Assembly: GCF_004798865.1 (NCBI RefSeq)
Contig: NW_025336481.1
Location: 32,648,299-32,712,298 of the forward strand
From: Varanus komodoensis
Taxonomy: Eukaryota > Chordata > Lepidosauria > Squamata > Varanidae
DNA: 64,000 nt
Reading direction: 5' to 3'
Shown here: positions 1 to 12,200 of the stretch, piece after piece
Position numbering within the stretch: position 1 is the first letter of the stretch
Layout of the letters: each line of letters starts with the position of its first letter
Position numbers and translations under genes: made by a program
The notes under the pieces: generated by a model
Seen by the model: only the letters and a program-made list of their open reading frames with translations
Databases searched by the model: none
Told to the model about the DNA's origin: nothing

Positions 1-3000
1 AGTCACCTGCACACTTCTGATGAATTCTGGAATCTCATATGGCCCTGTATGAAAGTTTTGCAACAGCACAGCTGTTCACTAGCACTCATTCACATCAGTG
101 ACGTGCAATCAAAGCTTGTTTCCTGTGGCCTGCGCTCAATGCTTTTGTTAACATGCCTGAATGTAATGCCACGTTGGTGGTAGAAGGTCTTTGTACATAC
201 ATACAGACATACTAAGCAGAGACAGCCTCTTTGGAAACTGTCAGAACAACATGGAGTATGTTAACATACCTACATTCATGAGTGTGTGAAGTGTACACAC
301 CCATCACAATTCTAGTAATACGGCAAATAATAATTATGTCTGTATGCTCATCTAACATTATCTCCAGTTTATGCTAGAGGGCAAAAGCATGCAATGTTCT
401 GCCCAGGCAGTAAATAAAAGTGAAAACTATATACCTTCTTTTTCCACCGAGTCAACAACAGCATTGACAAGGTGTATTACAGTCACTAGGGAAGCTTGCA
501 AAAAAGTATGGGAGGAACAAATTAAAAAAAAGAAACCTATGATTAGCAGCAGTTTGAAACAGCATATAAAATGTCAACAAAAATCAACACAATGCTTACC
601 AATTCTCTAGCAATTACACAGAATACTTAAAACATTGTAACTGGTTGTAGATATGTATTCTTTACACTGGCCTCACTGATACTGTGTTTAGACTGGACAG
701 AAATATGCCAGAGTAACCAAATTTTTGTCTCTCTATTGTAACGGATACAATGAAAATATCTACAGGCAGTGCTATCCACATGAACAGATAACAAAGGTTA
801 TTAGGACTTCAAAAGTGTTGCAAAGATAAACATGCACATATATTTTTGCAGTCACCAAAACTCTCCTGTGTTTTTTCCTTTAGTGTGAGAAATAAACAGA
901 ATGGTGGCAGATAACTTAGTTTCTATGCAGGCAAGGTGTTGGACTAGGGTGCAGAACCTCAGGTCCAGGGACCAAATATGACCCTCCCAGAAGATCCCAC
1001 CCCTCCCTTTCTTCCTTGCTTTCGGGCAGGTTTTCTTCCATTCTAAACTCCAAAGGCTCAGCTACGAGCAATACAAGACCTGGCCATTATTTATGGCATT
1101 GAGGCTGGCTCTGTTTGCTTTTGGCCTAGTGCACCACCAGAAGGTGGCTCCAAAGATCTTATTTAAAAGGGAATTTGGCCATCAGGTTGAAAGAGGTTCT
1201 GCCCCCTGACCCAAGAGAAGAGGCAGCCATGTGCTGTTGAAAAAGGCGCCTAAACAAGGCTTGTGATGAGGGCTGGCAAGCTGAAAGTTTAGACAGAGCA
1301 GGGTCCAAGGCACAGGGATGTGACAAAAGGGCATACAAAAAACCCTCCCAAGAGGTGGGCTATATGTAGTCCCTGCTGCCCCCCACTGCAAGCAATAAAT
1401 GCAGATGTTTATTTAAAACAAAAGGGCATCTGAAATGGCTGTTTTGATTAGGGCCCCTTTCAGTATTCTGCAGTTATTATGAAGTACCAACAATTTTGGA
1501 GATCTGTCAGTGCCCAGGAGGTTTTGGAGTTTGAAGCTGCGCCAAACTCACTCTCTGTCTCTCTCTGGGGATGTGTGGGTGAATAGGGGAGGTCTGAGGA
1601 ATACAAATATCCACTGAGCTTTCTGAAGTTTTCCAGCCCTGATGTAGGGAATAGAAGAATTCTGTGTTGTTTTCACAGGGCAAGGCAGAAGTTACGTGGA
1701 AAGAGGAACTGCAGAATAGCTGGATTTGGGATCGAGCAGACATGACAATAATGTGATTGGAGGCAAAACTTGATTGGGGAAGAAAAGTGGGAGAGAATGC
1801 GAGAAGCTGCGACACGCAGAGGTTAAGTACCGAGTGGAGTAAGATTCAATACAGAGCTGAATGATAGGCTGGGTTGTATACAAGTGGAACAGAGGGAAGT
1901 GGGTGGAGGAGCAGCCCAGATAACCTAGAAGAACTGACAGCCGGAAAGCCAAGTTGTGGGCAGAGAAGGTGATTTGAAATAACTTGACAAATTGTTGGTT
2001 AAGTTTTTCCAGATACAGTTAATGAATTAATTGAGCAGAGAGCCCAGATAAGTGAAGAGTCATGCTTCTATCTGCATAACATTTTCAACGCTGACCTTCA
2101 ATTTATCATGACATTCCTTTCTTATCACATGACTAACGCATCTGAAATTTTCAAGTGGCCACAAAGGAAAGAATGATGCATAATGAAGGCTGCGCCATTC
2201 AGAGTAAACATGTTTCAAAACATGAATTCTATTCTACAGCTTTTAAGGAAATTTCTTTCACCACATACTAAGAACCACTAACACGGGCACACACATACAC
2301 ACACACTTCACTGAAAGTGCTGGTGATCAATACCACTTACTTTTTCATTAAGTAATAAAAGGAAGTTTTAGGCTGAAACTGCATACATGTTAATGCACTG
2401 AAATGAGTGGGCAGGACATCTTAACTATCAGCAATATGCATTTCGAAATCATAGCCAATAGTTTCTTTTAACAGTATTAACAGGAAGGGCACTGAGAAAG
2501 TGACTGAATAATCACACACTGAAGGTTAAATCTGTACAGATAAATATCAAATTCGCTGTTTTTATGATGGATCAGGGCCACTTTTGGAATGCTTCCCTCC
2601 ATCTGGGGATAGAATTGGATCCTATGAAAGGGAACGCTTTGTCACTCAGTGTTTTGGCATACATTTGCTCCTTATCACGGCAAAAGCCAGATATCAACAC
2701 AATTACAATGAAAGCTCTGTTGGACAACTTCCTTCATTACTAGTATAATCAGACTTACAAGCAAGTCCCTCATACTCTGCTTTCACTCAGTACTGCTCTG
2801 ATCCATATGGGAGCTGAGGCAGCAGCAAGGAAAAAGAAAAGGAAACAAATAAAGCGGCAATCCAGTTTTAGACATTTTTAAGCCTCACTATGTTATTCCA
2901 AATATTAGCCTTTGTAACCCAGTAAAGGCTATTTTACAAACATTAAATGTTAAACATTAATGATGATTTGGAAACGTTTTACAAAGTAGCCTATGACATC

Positions 3001-3093
3001 CACAAAGATACTACTTAGCTCTCATCTGTGCTAAGATTAGCACAAGGCACCAATAAGACACAACAGCAACGAAGGGCAGGGCTTTCCACCTAC
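1..3093 (-). other. FAT1 intron, 3' part of window
   Basis: Intron downstream of the last exon in the window; it continues past position 1. It holds a worn dispersed repeat near 930-1,010 and a short CA-rich stretch near 2,288-2,306. I looked for small alternative cytoplasmic exons known from mouse Fat1 and recognised none. Confidence 0.8.
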
Positions 3094-3231
3094 CATTATC
3101 ATCGCATGATTCCGACTGGAAAGAGCTCAGCGACTGGACCTCAGACACGCTCTCTCTAGCACTGTAAGGCTGAGAAACTTTTTCTTCAAGGGGCTTCTTT
3201 GAAAGGCAGGAATCAAGATCTACAACTTTAG
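3094..3231 (-). CDS. FAT1: FAT1 exon, cytoplasmic tail
   Basis: A 138-base exon encoding [20 protein letters not shown], then [20 protein letters not shown] and ESCDDN with one extra base of the next codon. It is nearly identical to human FAT1. The acceptor is tttag and the donor gtaggt. In human FAT1 the protein continues GYHWDTSDWM, which would be encoded left of this window. The mouse gene is known to use small alternative exons at this junction; I could not recognise one in the 3,093 bases here. Confidence 0.95.
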
Positions 3232-6200
3232 CTAAAAGAAGAAAAGCCAAACAGTGAACGGGAGAAGCAGAGTATACGCAGCCACTTGAAAGATACTAGA
3301 AATAGAAATGCTTCAGTTTGATTAATCAGGCAAGTGAAAGCTTCAAGAAATGTTGTGTGTTGCACCAACTATGCATGCTTCTTCGGGCCTCCAGGCAGCC
3401 TGGACAAGAAGCCTGGAGTGCTGCCCTTGTCTGCAGATGCGGGGAGACGAGGAGGAAAGGGGTCTCCCCTGTTGTGCTAGGTTGCACTAAAGGACTAGGG
3501 TTTGGATGTGACTGCCAGTCCCAAAGCTGAGCTGAATGGGGTGAGGCGGAAGGAAGCCATTGCCACTGTTACTGACACTCCAGCATTCAAATTCTCAGCT
3601 TGACACCCTGGCATTCAAATTCTCAACCATGTATTAAATTAATAGACTTGCAGTATGATAAGCTTCTGGTGCCTTTAGACTCGTTTTTTTTTAAACTACC
3701 ATATCACAAATAAAAGCTGCCTGTTAAAAGCAATAAATTTCATGATTTTTAGTGTAGTTGTGGCTAGGCAGAAGTGTGTCCCTTCTTCCAAAATAAAGCA
3801 TCTGAAGCAGGAAATCAATGATAATCTGGAAGTTCCCTCTCTGGAGAATGAAATTGGTAACTATAGAATTGTATATTGCTACATGGTGAACCTTGGAAGA
3901 TCATGGGTCTCTATGGGTCCTCTATTTGGGAACATATTACATTTTTTTAAAAAATGTACAAACTTCTACATCTTTGCATGCCTAGGGAGTTTTATGAGCA
4001 TGCAGAAATCATTCCCTTGCTTTCATTTCCATTTCACTTCCCAACTGATAAGCCCTCCATCACCCAAGTTCACTACGAGAGGGAATTATTATTTATGAGG
4101 AATATTACAGATGAAAGAAAACCTTGTTATTTGTTACTCAGATTGAATGCTAAATGACTACCAGTGACATCTTATTTTATATGCACACCACCTCTTCCTA
4201 AATGAGTATCTTGGCATCCAACCATCAAAGTATTTCTAAGACAAAAAGAGGGTGTTGCTTACTGTCATAATCAAAGTCCCAGCTGGGCTTCTGTATTGAG
4301 TCACTATCTGATGGTGAATTGGATGGAGGTGGGGGAGGTAAATTGGGGGCTACACTGCAGACAGCCACTGCTTTCCGATGGCCATGCACAGAATCTGGAT
4401 TAAAAGTGGTGAACTCTGGATGCTCTGGAATTGTAGAACCCTCAAAAGAATTCCGGTCCAGGTTGTTCCTGGAGTCACTTGGAATGCTTGGAGTATATGA
4501 AATGGGGCGAACAGGCACCTGGGGTGGAATGTCAGAATAAATGTTCTTATTCAGTTTTGAATCAAAGTATGGTCTCTGCAAGAAAGCTGTTGTCGTTCCC
4601 AGATGTTTGTCTTCCGGTTCTGGCTGGCGTTTCCTCTTCCGTCGGATTACTTGGCGGCAGAAAACAAAAAACCCAACCAGCACGAAGACTCCCACTAGGA
4701 AAAAGATAATGCCAAGGACTTCTCCTAAGCTAATGTTCCATGAGGTTGAAACATATGTATTCAGAACCTCAGCACAATGTTTTCCTCCAAATCCATGGCT
4801 ACAGTTGCAGTGGTATGCACCGTATGTATTTTCACAGAGAGCACCATTTTGGCATGGGTTTTCCATGCATTCATCAACATCGGTCAAGCACCTGCAAAGA
4901 CATACAAAGTTGAGGGATTACTGGTTCTAGGTGACCCAATCACAAGTTCATAAATGTGAGAGGGTGCAATATTTATAACATTGGCACACATAATTTTTGC
5001 ACATTGTAAACTGTGAAGTATTTTCATTTGGAATCTGGATTGTCGGGTGCCAATTCCATTCCTTATCATGGAGCGCATAATGGCCCCTTTAAAAAGCCTA
5101 ACAACAACTCTATGAGTAGCATGCACCAGTATATACAGAGACAGGGAAATTCTGTGTGTGTGTGTGTGTGTGTGTGTGACAGGAAAAAGAAACAAGCCAC
5201 AAGTTTGAAAAAAAAATCTATGGAAAATGCTATGACAAATCATCTACAGAAATGCTATCCAGATAAAAAGAGCCAGGTCAAAATTACCCCTTTGGTTTCT
5301 GTTCAGAATGTTAGTGTTTATCAATTTAGAAATGTAAACAAAAAGACTGTAATGCTAGAGAGTCTGTGTTCTTCCCCATGAAATACAGAATGTTAATTAA
5401 GTACAAATCCCCTTCCTGATGGCATGAAAGAGAGAGACCTTAAAGAATTAATCACTTTATTTGTCTTGCAGTATGCTCTGTTAAAACAGTATTTCTGAAG
5501 ACTTAATGTTCTGGCATTGTAAAATGAAGAAGAAGAAAAACAACCCTGTAAACCAGCTGAAATTCATGGCCCTGTATGCAAGTATTTATCATTCATACCT
5601 CCTATGCTGGAACTTTTAAATACAGAATATACCTAGAGTAAAAAGATAGTAAAAAACACGTTTTCCAGGTTCAGTGTCCTTAAGAGTACTAGAAGCAATG
5701 CCGGATGGAGTATGCATACCCTTGAATCCAATCTGGTTAGCATCATTTCAATTTCATGAGATAAATTCCAATGGACACCACTGATCTGAATACTCTGCAA
5801 TTCAAGGAAGAATTCCATACTCCCATTTACACCACAGCCTTCCATGATAGATCTAGGTTTGTATTTTAACAGTGTACAGGCTGTAATATTTCAAGTCAAA
5901 TATTTCACACCAAATTCTTCCACCCTCTCAGATGGATTTTATTCCCTCTGCTGCAATGTTAATCTCGGTTAAATTATGAACTGTGCAAAGCTACTAACCT
6001 CTCTCCATGAAAGCCACCCTCACATTCACAAACAGGTCCGTCTAAGCTATCAATACACTTGCCACTGTTTTTGCATGGATTGTCTTTGCAATATGGACCA
6101 ATCTGACACCTGGGAAAGGATGAAAAAATATCCATTATTTTCTGCATAATAAACAGCATGTGTCTTGATGATAACCATCAAAGTCTGGCTAGGAATTTTG

Positions 6201-9200
6201 AATATGCTCAAAGACCCACAGAACCAGGTCCCCTAAATAGATATGAAGTTGTAGCGCAAAAAGGGCCTCGTCACAAATTATGCAGGATGAATCTGCCTGT
6301 AACAAGCATACTCAATAAACAATCTTTGCTTTCTAAAGCATGTGCATGAAAGCATCTGTTTAATCACCCACATCTGTCCTTACTCACCATTCACTCTTTT
6401 AAAATGTTAGGTCTGAAATTCACTCAAAGAATGCATTAACAAAGTGAACAACCACTGAGGAAATACATGAAGTTTACTTTGAAAAAGATACTGCAGATGA
6501 AAATAGATGTTAAATAGTTAGCAAAGAAGTCATACCTTTGACCTGTGTATAATCCTCTGCACTGGCAGACAAAATCATCATTCACAGGAATGCAAGTGCC
6601 ACCATAAAGGCAAGGGTTGGAAGCACATGGATTGACACTTAATTCACAATATGTGCCCATAAATAAAGCTGCACACTTACAATAATAACCTACAATGAAA
6701 ACACAGATTTCAAAAATGGCTTCAGGCACTTAAGACAAAGTAATTTTTCCACTTCATATAGAGAAAGGAAAATCAATGCAGTCTTTTTAAACTAATCATA
6801 AATAAAACAAAGACCCTAACATGCTGAGTAGGGATGCAGAGATCAGGTTAGATTCCAGCTCTTTTTTACCTGCTGGACTGCTTTTCCATGCTCAGTCCTG
6901 GTCAGGAAGTGAGCCAAGATCAAGTCTGCAAACGCATGTGAACACTAGCAATTTCTTTGTGCAAATGCACAATTCTTCACACAAAGTATGCAATTCTTGT
7001 GCAAGTCACATGTGCAGACACAAAACTCCACTTGCACAGTAGATGTGCAAAGAGTGTGCATGCAAGCTGACCTTGTGGACTCGCTTCATGCCAGACACCA
7101 TGCAAATATTCAGTAAGAACAAACAGGGCAGAAAGAAAGTGGGCCAGAGTACAGGGAACCAAGCAGAGGAAGTCTGATCCATTCTCATTGCAAATCAGAT
7201 TCCTCACTCATTGCTAATTCTAAGTATACAGAAACTTGAACACATTTACAAGCTCCCAAGAAAGTAAGAAGAGCCAGTTTAAGCTTTAAGCAGGCATGTG
7301 ACTGATATAACCAGTCAACACAATCAACAAATCATATTGCTGATAGCCATTTCAAGCAAATTGTATGTTCTCATAATCCTTAGGGAAAAATAATTGTGTT
7401 CACATGACAGGATGTCCAAATAAGCTACACAATATGGGTTGTTCCTGGTACACAATTTTTCCAAACAACCTGCATTGGGACAAACCACATGGAACAAATG
7501 TTTGGTGAAGAACCCTTGGTGCACATGACGGATGATCAAGCTCATAGTAGACTGGTCCTTTCACCCCAAGGGGATCTGCAGAAGAAGGCATCTCCTCTCC
7601 TGCTGGAGAGTGTGAGCTTTTTTGCACATACTGTGCATTTCCCCCTTTTTTTAATGGAGGGTGTTCAGATTTCATGATCTGAACGTGATAGCACCTTCAA
7701 AAATGTCATGTATCCCTGATTTTTTTTTTTTTTTTTTTTGGGCATGCTTAGATTTGTGCAAACATTTCTTTTTTATTATTATTTGTTTTTTGTTGGCTTT
7801 TCAGAGGAGCCAGCCATTGTCGATTTAGAGCTATTAGACATGGAACCCCATATAACTATCTGGTGGGTGGAGGGAAGAGAGAGCGTGAGAGAGAAGGCAC
7901 AGTACAATAAAACCTGGGTTTAGCTCAGTTCAGTGACTGATAATAACTCTTACTTCTTTCTGATAGTAACTAACAGAGTTTTCAAACACACAACATCTAA
8001 ACTAGATGAAACTGGCCACAGCACAATCAGTTCAGCCATCAAAACAGTATTATTTAATGTAAAGTAAATACTGAAAAGAACAATTACCTCCACTGGGTAG
8101 CGGATTACAAATGCCCCCATTCTGGCATGGACTACTTGAACAATCCTCCGTAGAAGACAGTAAGCACCCAGGAGAAACATCCACGGATTCTTCCATGTGA
8201 GCATAACTCCGTGGTTTGCTGTTTAGGGGCAATTCTTGGCCATTAAGCACAATGGAATCCATACAACCTCTGAAGCCATTGCTGACCTGGGGGCTCCTTC
8301 CATGTCTTGCACCCTGCTGCCTAATGTGACCACCGAAATACACATGGTTGTCCAGGTTCAGTGTCCTTAGTGTACCGGGAGCAATACCAGACGCAGTGTG
8401 CACCCTGTCCAGAATTAGCTTGGCATAGTTTCCGTCAACTTCAAGAGACACCGAATGCCACTGGCCATCATTGATCTGAATGCTCTGCACTGACACAATC
8501 CCAGGACCACTTCCACAGTCAAATTTGTACTGGAGCCTCCCATGGTGGATCTAAGCAGAGAAGAAAAGCAATATGCCACATTTAGTGATATAGACCATTA
8601 GCGCTATAAGGTCCCAGTGCACTTCAGCTTTAAGTTGCCTCCAGTAAGAGATCAACCCTGAACATGGGACCTGAAAGCATGTCTCCCCCTTTCTCATGCT
8701 TTGGTTATGCTGGGTAACAGGTGTCTGAGCATCTCTTGGCAGGAGCTGCCAGAAGCGGCAGCAGCAGAGTGTGTGGATACACTGGTAGGTATGTAGTGAG
8801 ATTAGGCAATTTAGTGCCCTCCACTTAATTTGGACTACAACTCTCCTAAGTCCAGTCAGTGGCGTCAAAGGTCACATGATATAGACTTTGCCATCCAACT
8901 GTATGAAGGATATTTTCCAACGTTCTAAAAGGCATCACCAATTTTGACAAACTTTTAAGGTACAATCCTATATAAACTTGGGATAGGCATGCTTGCATCC
9001 TTACTCTCTTTTATCTGCTTAATGCAGGACATCCTAGAGTAATTATAAGTGAGAGAACACTGAATTGAATGAAATCAAGCTTTCCAAGCCTGCAACAATG
9101 TAGATGTAAATGAGATTTAAAAGCAAGGGCAAAGATTCTTTCTCTGATAATTAAAGCTGTTTAGCATTTGGTGCTACATACCTCTAAGATACTGTAATCT

Positions 9201-12200
9201 GTTCCTCGGGCATACATGACAACTGCATGAGCGGAGTATGTTCTGAGCCTCAGGGTGAGCTTCATTTCTTCTTTGTTTTCATTTTCCATGAGGCGGTACT
9301 TCACATAGCTGCTTCCAGTAAAAGTCACTGCTGGTCCAGCTGATACTTGAACAAAGACGACAAAGAAGCAGATACGGTTCAAAACTGCCCGTCTGTGTGA
9401 GAAGGCGATAGCTCTCAGCCAAAAGATATTAAAAGCTGAAATCTTACCAGGGCATTGTGCAGTACTGCTTCCATGACAAACACAGGTATACTTTTCTTCT
9501 CTAGAGTCTGCTATGCATTCAGTCCCTTCGGGGCATGGGTTCCCCTCACAGGCAGTGTTCACAAGGGGACACCTTTCCTCTACAAAATATGCAAGATAAA
9601 AAAAGTTTTACATTTACCCTTTCCTTACAACCACAGGCATTTTTAAAGCCTAATTTTGCTCAGACACAACAGGTGATGAAAATGATAGATGTATTAAAGC
9701 AGGTGATATGGAAAATAAGCCAGGCAGCAAGACATCACAGGAGATATTGAATTTCTTAACTGCTGTAATATCAGCTCCTGCTAGGAGAATTGCTTACCTG
9801 ATACTGTGTTCTTTTTTTCTACCAAGCAAAACACTATTATTTTTGTTACCTATGTAAATCCATGCACACATTTTCACTGTTTCCATACCCCTTAAGGTTA
9901 GTAATCCAAATATTCAAGGCTGTGCATTTTTTCCCAATAATACAGTTAGAATATTCTCTTTTAATGGCTGTGCTGATTACTTAAAGCCATGAAGGTTTGG
10001 TAAAGGGAGAAAAGGAATTCTTAAGTGTTAAAGAGTTCTTTTATAATGTAAAAGCTAATAGTATGAGTCCTTCTTTCCTTCCCTTGCTCATAAATCTGGT
10101 ATGCTTATGACAGGGTCCAACCAGGTGCTGATGGTTGTATTTAATGTATATACCACTTAAGTCTTTAACTACTAAATCCTCAGATCATTTCTTCTCCTCC
10201 TATGCATACTTTCTTTACCTTTACAGAGACAAATGGAAGTTCTGTGGTGATGCGGTGTGACAAAACTCAGACGGGCAGTGCTGTGGGTGGACATGATGTT
10301 TTCATCCAGGGTCACTTTTTCTTCACAGTATTTCCAAGGGCAATCCAGGCCCAAACAGAGCTTGTGGAAAACGTTAAGTATCTGGATGCCTGAGATCTCT
10401 TCAAGGTCAGCCACAGAGGCGTTTATCTTGTGGACAAGGGCTCTGGTTGAATGCTGAGAATTACCCGACTTTTCAACAAACAGCAGCACCTCAAGGTTTG
10501 ATGGGGGATCAGAGGGTTGCAGGCTAATAATCTGTATGTCGCTTCTTCTTACTCCCAAGAAAGTTCTTAACGCTCTCTGAAAATTGCGCCAGTAGTCTCC
10601 AATGAATTCCTCTGGAGCAAGGTTAGCAAAACGGATGGTTATGCTGTGATTCAGCAACTCTGGTGTGATTTGTCTGATGTGGACTGTAATGACAGCTGCA
10701 GTTGTAAATTTTCCATCTGTCACACTAACATTCAGATTGTACTGCCCCACATCGAGCCTTTTATGAGCAATTAGCTTGCCTCCTGCACCAGAGACAGAGA
10801 ACAGGGTTTCCACACTGGGATCCAGACTATACGTTAACGTGTCATAAACGTCTTGGTCAGTTGCGTGCACTTTTCCAATAACACCACCAGCATACTCTTC
10901 CCCAAATGTTGTGATGAAGATTTCTAATGGCAGAATCGCTGGAGGATGGATACTTTCCTCAATGACTCTGATGTCAACGTAAGTCAAAGATGACAACTGA
11001 GGTCTTCCATTATCAGCCACCTAGTGAAAACAGTAAACAGCAAATGAATTTCTGCTCCATTTCATCAGCTTTTAACTAGAAGCATTATACGGTGCAGGTA
11101 ATTAAGGAGGTGAAGGGCTTCTGCATCAGCATACATCTTGGCAGGATTATTAGTGAATAGCAATGAACTGTCATCTCAAAAGAGTGCAATTTGCTTTCAA
11201 TTTGTGGACAGCAACCAAGACCCATTCATGACTGCATGGACGTCTCACTATTGTGCAATTGCTAAACAGTAATCTATGGCAGGTGTAGGAAGAAGGTAGA
11301 TCTTTGCGTGATCTGCAATAGATCAGTCAGGGAAAAGAAACAAATGGAGAAGTCTATGCTAGCTTAGCTTAGATAGCTGAACTGAAGAGGGCTGGGGAAA
11401 AAACCAAGAATGAGTTTGTGAGTGAAAGCTCAGTTCTCACACTCAGGGAAGGGGAGGGGGATAAATTAATAAATAAACAAATAAATCCAGGGGTGAACAC
11501 ATGCCCTGCAGTAGCCTGGTCATTAGTTCTAAGTACCTGGGGGCCTCATAATCACTATTTTTCATTTGCGTTCAGCTGATGAATATTAAGATTCTCACCA
11601 AACCTAAGCTTGCAGATCCTGTAAGCCTGAAATCTTCCCATCCCTGATCTCTGTAGGGCACACAGCTGAGAGCTGGAGAGATCTGTTTGTGAATGTGGAG
11701 TACAGAAAAGACTGCAGATGGTGCCTGTTCTAAGGTCTCAGTTACATACACAGAACACTCTCTATTTACAAGAGCTTCCGTATTCATTGCAATGGAAGCT
11801 TCCAATCACTAAACACATTTCCCTTGTGTATACAGCTCACTCAGCAATTAAACTGAGAGCTTACATATATGCAGGAAATCCCCTTGCGCACAGCTGAACT
11901 GATGTTAACAGAACAAAGCAATTGCCCTTTCAAGGCAGTTTTAACATAGCCTTAGGATTATTTCATTTATTTCAGAACAATAGGATAAAAGTGCATTAAA
12001 GAAGCTATTAAGTAAAAGGGTTAGGGCCTTTTTTGAAGTGGGAACATAAATCCAGAATAAAAACTAGAATAAAATTATATTCTAGAATACATCTCCCCCT
12101 CTGCCCCAAACCTTAAGTTTCTGGGCACCCCGTAATTCAGAATGTTCTGGACTGCAACAGAAAAAGTAAAGTGATGCAGTAGCCAATCTGAAGCAGCAGA

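Larger units (their letters stand above)
4892..5998 (-). other. FAT1 intron with decayed laminin G exon
   Basis: 1,107 bases between the EGF4 and EGF5 exons. It holds the TG microsatellite and the dead laminin G exon copy. Confidence 0.85.

Noticed and set aside
1-3093. The small alternative cytoplasmic exons reported for mouse Fat1 (inserts after CDDN)
   Set aside because: I could not find a matching short peptide between AG and GT on the minus strand; absence by eye is not proof.
3742-4157. Overlapping plus-strand open frames as an antisense gene
   Set aside because: No similarity, no codon pattern, and they lie in an AT-rich intron.
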